Shown: one piece after another, positions 11,403 to 13,615 of the stretch
Layout of the letters: every line of letters starts with the position of its first letter
How positions within the stretch are numbered: position 1 is the first letter of the stretch
Source of the DNA: Negativicutes bacterium
Lineage (GTDB): Bacteria > Bacillota > Negativicutes > SKW292
Length of the DNA: 13,615 bases
Reading direction: 5' to 3'
NCBI GenBank assembly: GCA_026416215.1
Contig: JAOAFP010000029.1
Coordinates: forward strand, 1,209-14,823
Position numbers and translations under genes: made by a program
Notes under the pieces: model-generated
What the model was told of the DNA's origin: nothing
Seen by the model: the letters and a program-made list of their open reading frames with translations, nothing else
Database searches by the model: none

Positions 11403-12818
11403 ATGACGGCAACGGCTGGTCTGCTGGCGGTTTACGCCGCAATACTGCTGGCGATAAGCTGGCTGGCCGGACGGCGGACCAGGACGGCCGGCGACTTTTT
11501 TGTGGCCGGGCGTAATCTGACACCATTTTGGCTGTTCATTTCGCTGGTTGCACCCAACATCGGCGCCGGTTCGACCATCGGCGTGGCCGGGCTGGCCTAC
11601 AGATACGGCTGGGTGGCCGGCCTGTGGACGATGGCGGCGGCAGCTGGCACGGCGGTGCTGGCACTGGTGGTGGGGCCGCGGATCTGGCAGCAGGCCCGCC
11701 AGCACCAGCTGCTGACGGTTGGGGACTGGCTGGCCTGGCGATACGGCGGCCGGCTGCGGAATATGGTGTCGGCAACTATGGCGGTCGGGGCGCTAGCCCT
11801 GTTCGCCGGTCAGCTGCTGGGAATGGCTTACATAGTTCATGTCCTGTCCGGGCTGGAGAGGGGGCTGGCAGTGACGGCGGCGGCGACGGTGGTCGGGGTA
11901 TATTTTGCCGCCGGGGGGATCAGGGCCACCCTGCCGGTCAACCTGTGCGAGGTGGTGGTCAAGTTTGCCGGGTTTGTGGCGGTGGCGATCTGGTTGCTGA
12001 CGGAGGCTGGCGAACGGTTGTGGCCGGCCGTGACGGAGGGTTCGTCGGCCGGCTGGGTGCCGGTCAGTTGGTTTGCCCTGCTGCTGCCGGCGTTTTTCTC
12101 CTCACCGGCTCTGCTGGGGAAAATTTTTGCCGCCGACAGTCCGGCCACCGTCCGGCGGGGCGGGATGGCCTGTGCGGCGGCAATGGCGGTGTTTGCCGTT
12201 ATCCCGGTGCTGATCGGGATAGCCGCCCGCGGATCCTTCCCCGGACTGGCTGAGCCGGAAACCGCCCTGCCGCTGCTTATGGCCGGTCGGCTGCCGGCCT
12301 GGCTGGCGGCGTTGGCACTGGCGGCCATTGTCTCGGCTGAGCTGAGCGCAGCCGACGCCATTCTCTACATGATCGCCGGGGCGGTGGCCCGGGATTTGGC
12401 CAGCTGGTTGCCGGGCCGGCCGGCAGATGATAACCGGCTGATCCGCCGGGGCCGGCTGGCCGGTCTGGCGGCGGCCGCCGCCGGGGCGGTGGTGGCTGTG
12501 AAGATCAGAGGGATTATTGCCGCACTCAGCGCATTTTACGCCCTGATGACGGTAGCAGTTACCGTGCCGCTGTTGTTCGGGCTGTGGAGCCACCGTTGCC
12601 GGCAGGGGCAGGCCGTGGCGGCGTCAGTGGCCGGCGGCCTTCTGACGGTGGCCGGGCAGGTTTTCGGCTGGCCGGGCTGGGGCTGGCTTACACCGCCGAC
12701 GGCCGGGCTGGGGCTGGCGGCATTAATAATGACGGGTTTTTTTCTCGGCAACCGGGGTGGTGGGCAATCCGACTGCCGGCCGCCGACCATCGACCGACGG
12801 GGGGACGAACATGGATAA
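11403..12818 (+). CDS. Sodium:solute symporter family protein
   Basis: This 471-residue protein with about thirteen membrane segments belongs to the SSS family. The N-terminal TAGDFFVAGRNLTPFWLFISLVAPNIGAGSTIGVAGLAY (residues 29-65) is the characteristic first region, including the unwound helix that contributes to the Na2 site. The later ALAAIVSAELSAADAILYMIAGAVARDL (residues 304-331) matches the helix that supplies the other Na+ ligands (S311, S315). It imports a small organic solute with sodium; the substrate could be an amino acid, carboxylate or sugar. Start ATG 11403 lies 45 bases after the permease stop with a poor ribosome binding site (GGTGACGGG). The stop TAA (12816-12818) lies inside the first codons of the following DHH gene, an 8-base overlap. 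The C-terminal 25 residues are polar and poorly conserved-looking. Confidence 0.85.
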   Translation: MTATAGLLAVYAAILLAISWLAGRRTRTAGDFFVAGRNLTPFWLFISLVAPNIGAGSTIGVAGLAYRYGWVAGLWTMAAAAGTAVLALVVGPRIWQQARQHQLLTVGDWLAWRYGGRLRNMVSATMAVGALALFAGQLLGMAYIVHVLSGLERGLAVTAAATVVGVYFAAGGIRATLPVNLCEVVVKFAGFVAVAIWLLTEAGERLWPAVTEGSSAGWVPVSWFALLLPAFFSSPALLGKIFAADSPATVRRGGMACAAAMAVFAVIPVLIGIAARGSFPGLAEPETALPLLMAGRLPAWLAALALAAIVSAELSAADAILYMIAGAVARDLASWLPGRPADDNRLIRRGRLAGLAAAAAGAVVAVKIRGIIAALSAFYALMTVAVTVPLLFGLWSHRCRQGQAVAASVAGGLLTVAGQVFGWPGWGWLTPPTAGLGLAALIMTGFFLGNRGGGQSDCRPPTIDRRGDEHG

Positions 12819-13615
12819 CAGCCGGAAATACCGCCTTATCACCCGCAGCGATTTTGACGGGGTGGTTTGCGCGATTTTGCTGCGCAAACTGGGGTTGATT
12901 GACGAAATAATATTTGCCCACCCCAAGGACATGCAGGATGGGCGGGTGGCGGTCAGCGAACGCGATATTTCCGCCAATCTCCCGTATGTCGAGGGGGTTC
13001 ACCTGGCTTTCGACCACCACGCCAGTGAGACCATCCGCCTCGACAACCGGCGTCCCAATCACGTGATATCCCCTTATGCCGCCTCAGCTGCCCGGGTGGT
13101 ATTCGATTACTACGGTGGCTACCATACCTTCCCCGATGTTTCCGAGGAAATGATGCGGGAAGTTGACAAGGCCGACAGCGCCGGCTATACCATTGAGGAA
13201 ATTCTCAATCCCAGACGCTGGGCGCTGATCAATTTCATCACCGATCCCCGCACCGGTATCGGCCGGTTTGGCAATTTCAGCAAACCCCACGATCAGTTCA
13301 TGCTCGATCTGATCACCGACTGTATGAAGCATTCGGTCGAACGGGTGCTGATGCTGCCGTACGTCAGGGAACGAATCGATTTTTACCGGACGCAGCAGCC
13401 CCTGTTCGAGCAACAGCTGAAGCGGTGCAGCTGGGTGTGCGGGCCGCTGGTGGCGATCGACCTGCGCGGGGAGGAGATCATTCATGCCGGCAACCGGTTT
13501 TTGGTTTATGCCCTGTTCCCGGCGGCCAACATTTCCATGCACATAATGTGGAACAAGGAACGCAGCCGGGTGGTGCTGGCGGTGGGCAAATCGATAATCA
13601 ACCGGACATCGGCGG
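12811..13615 (+). CDS. DHH-family phosphoesterase (exopolyphosphatase-like), 3' end outside window
   Basis: The frame from ATG 12811 stays open to the last base (268 complete codons). It shows the DHH motif series: D14 and D16 in TRSDFDGVVCAILL, a middle aspartate in RDIS (D52), D68-H69-H70 in LAFDHHAS, and D119/D122 in REVDKADSAGY. These bind the Mn2+ or Mg2+ ions used to cleave phosphodiester or phosphoanhydride bonds. The region from about residue 215 (AIDLRGEEI..., ending near VGKSIINRTSA) looks like the start of the DHHA1 domain, which selects the substrate. Members act on polyphosphate, short RNAs or cyclic dinucleotide products; this one resembles the group often annotated as exopolyphosphatase. 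Its start overlaps the symporter stop by eight bases, with GGGGGA (12799-12804) as ribosome binding site. No signal peptide is visible. Confidence 0.85.
   Translation, partial: MDNSRKYRLITRSDFDGVVCAILLRKLGLIDEIIFAHPKDMQDGRVAVSERDISANLPYVEGVHLAFDHHASETIRLDNRRPNHVISPYAASAARVVFDYYGGYHTFPDVSEEMMREVDKADSAGYTIEEILNPRRWALINFITDPRTGIGRFGNFSKPHDQFMLDLITDCMKHSVERVLMLPYVRERIDFYRTQQPLFEQQLKRCSWVCGPLVAIDLRGEEIIHAGNRFLVYALFPAANISMHIMWNKERSRVVLAVGKSIINRTSA

Noticed and set aside
1..13615. Prophage or mobile element
   Set aside because: Apart from the lysis-like YvrJ/amidase pair there is no integrase, transposase, terminase, capsid or tail gene and no attachment-site repeat in view.

Overview
The window looks like chromosomal DNA of a motile, GC-rich anaerobic Firmicute. 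A Negativicutes (Sporomusa-like) or Peptococcaceae-like bacterium is my best guess. The reasons are a sigma factor / DUF1659 / DUF2922 / YvrJ / amidase cassette, a YvyF-type flagellar protein, CheX proteins, a bacteriohemerythrin and strong AGGAGG-type ribosome binding sites. This placement is by gene content only. All convincing genes lie on the + strand. I see no tRNA, rRNA, CRISPR array, insertion sequence or integrase.

Region 1 (1-2132) is a cassette: the C-terminal part of a sigma-70-type factor cut by the window edge, a terminator-like hairpin, two small soluble proteins (DUF1659, DUF2922), a small one-helix membrane protein (YvrJ) and a cytoplasmic-type N-acetylmuramoyl-L-alanine amidase. 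YvrJ and the amidase overlap like a holin/endolysin pair. The amidase lacks its expected stop: its frame runs through a strong terminator and into the hemerythrin gene, which suggests a one-base frameshift or sequencing error at about 1917-1920.

Region 2 (1958-4283) concerns oxygen/metal binding and motility. It holds a bacteriohemerythrin with its own candidate promoter and terminator, a receiver domain fused to a CheX-like phosphatase domain, a stand-alone CheX, and the zinc-binding YvyF-type flagellar protein. The last three are overlapping or abutting and are surely co-transcribed.

Region 3 (4284-7092) starts with a 119-base gap rich in potential RNA structure. An ECF-transporter S component, an organophosphate-type MFS antiporter and a HAD-IIA phosphatase follow, coupled by 4-base overlap or 3-base spacing. 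Uptake of a phosphorylated compound followed by dephosphorylation is a reasonable reading.

Region 4 (7093-13615) holds a possible tiny membrane peptide, an orphan PTS cellobiose-type IIC with Asn where the catalytic His is expected, an exported C69 Ntn-hydrolase dipeptidase overlapping it, an amino-acid permease, a sodium:solute symporter, and a DHH phosphoesterase cut by the window end. Together these suggest peptide and amino-acid scavenging. Gaps between genes repeatedly carry GGCCGG/GCCGGC palindromes.
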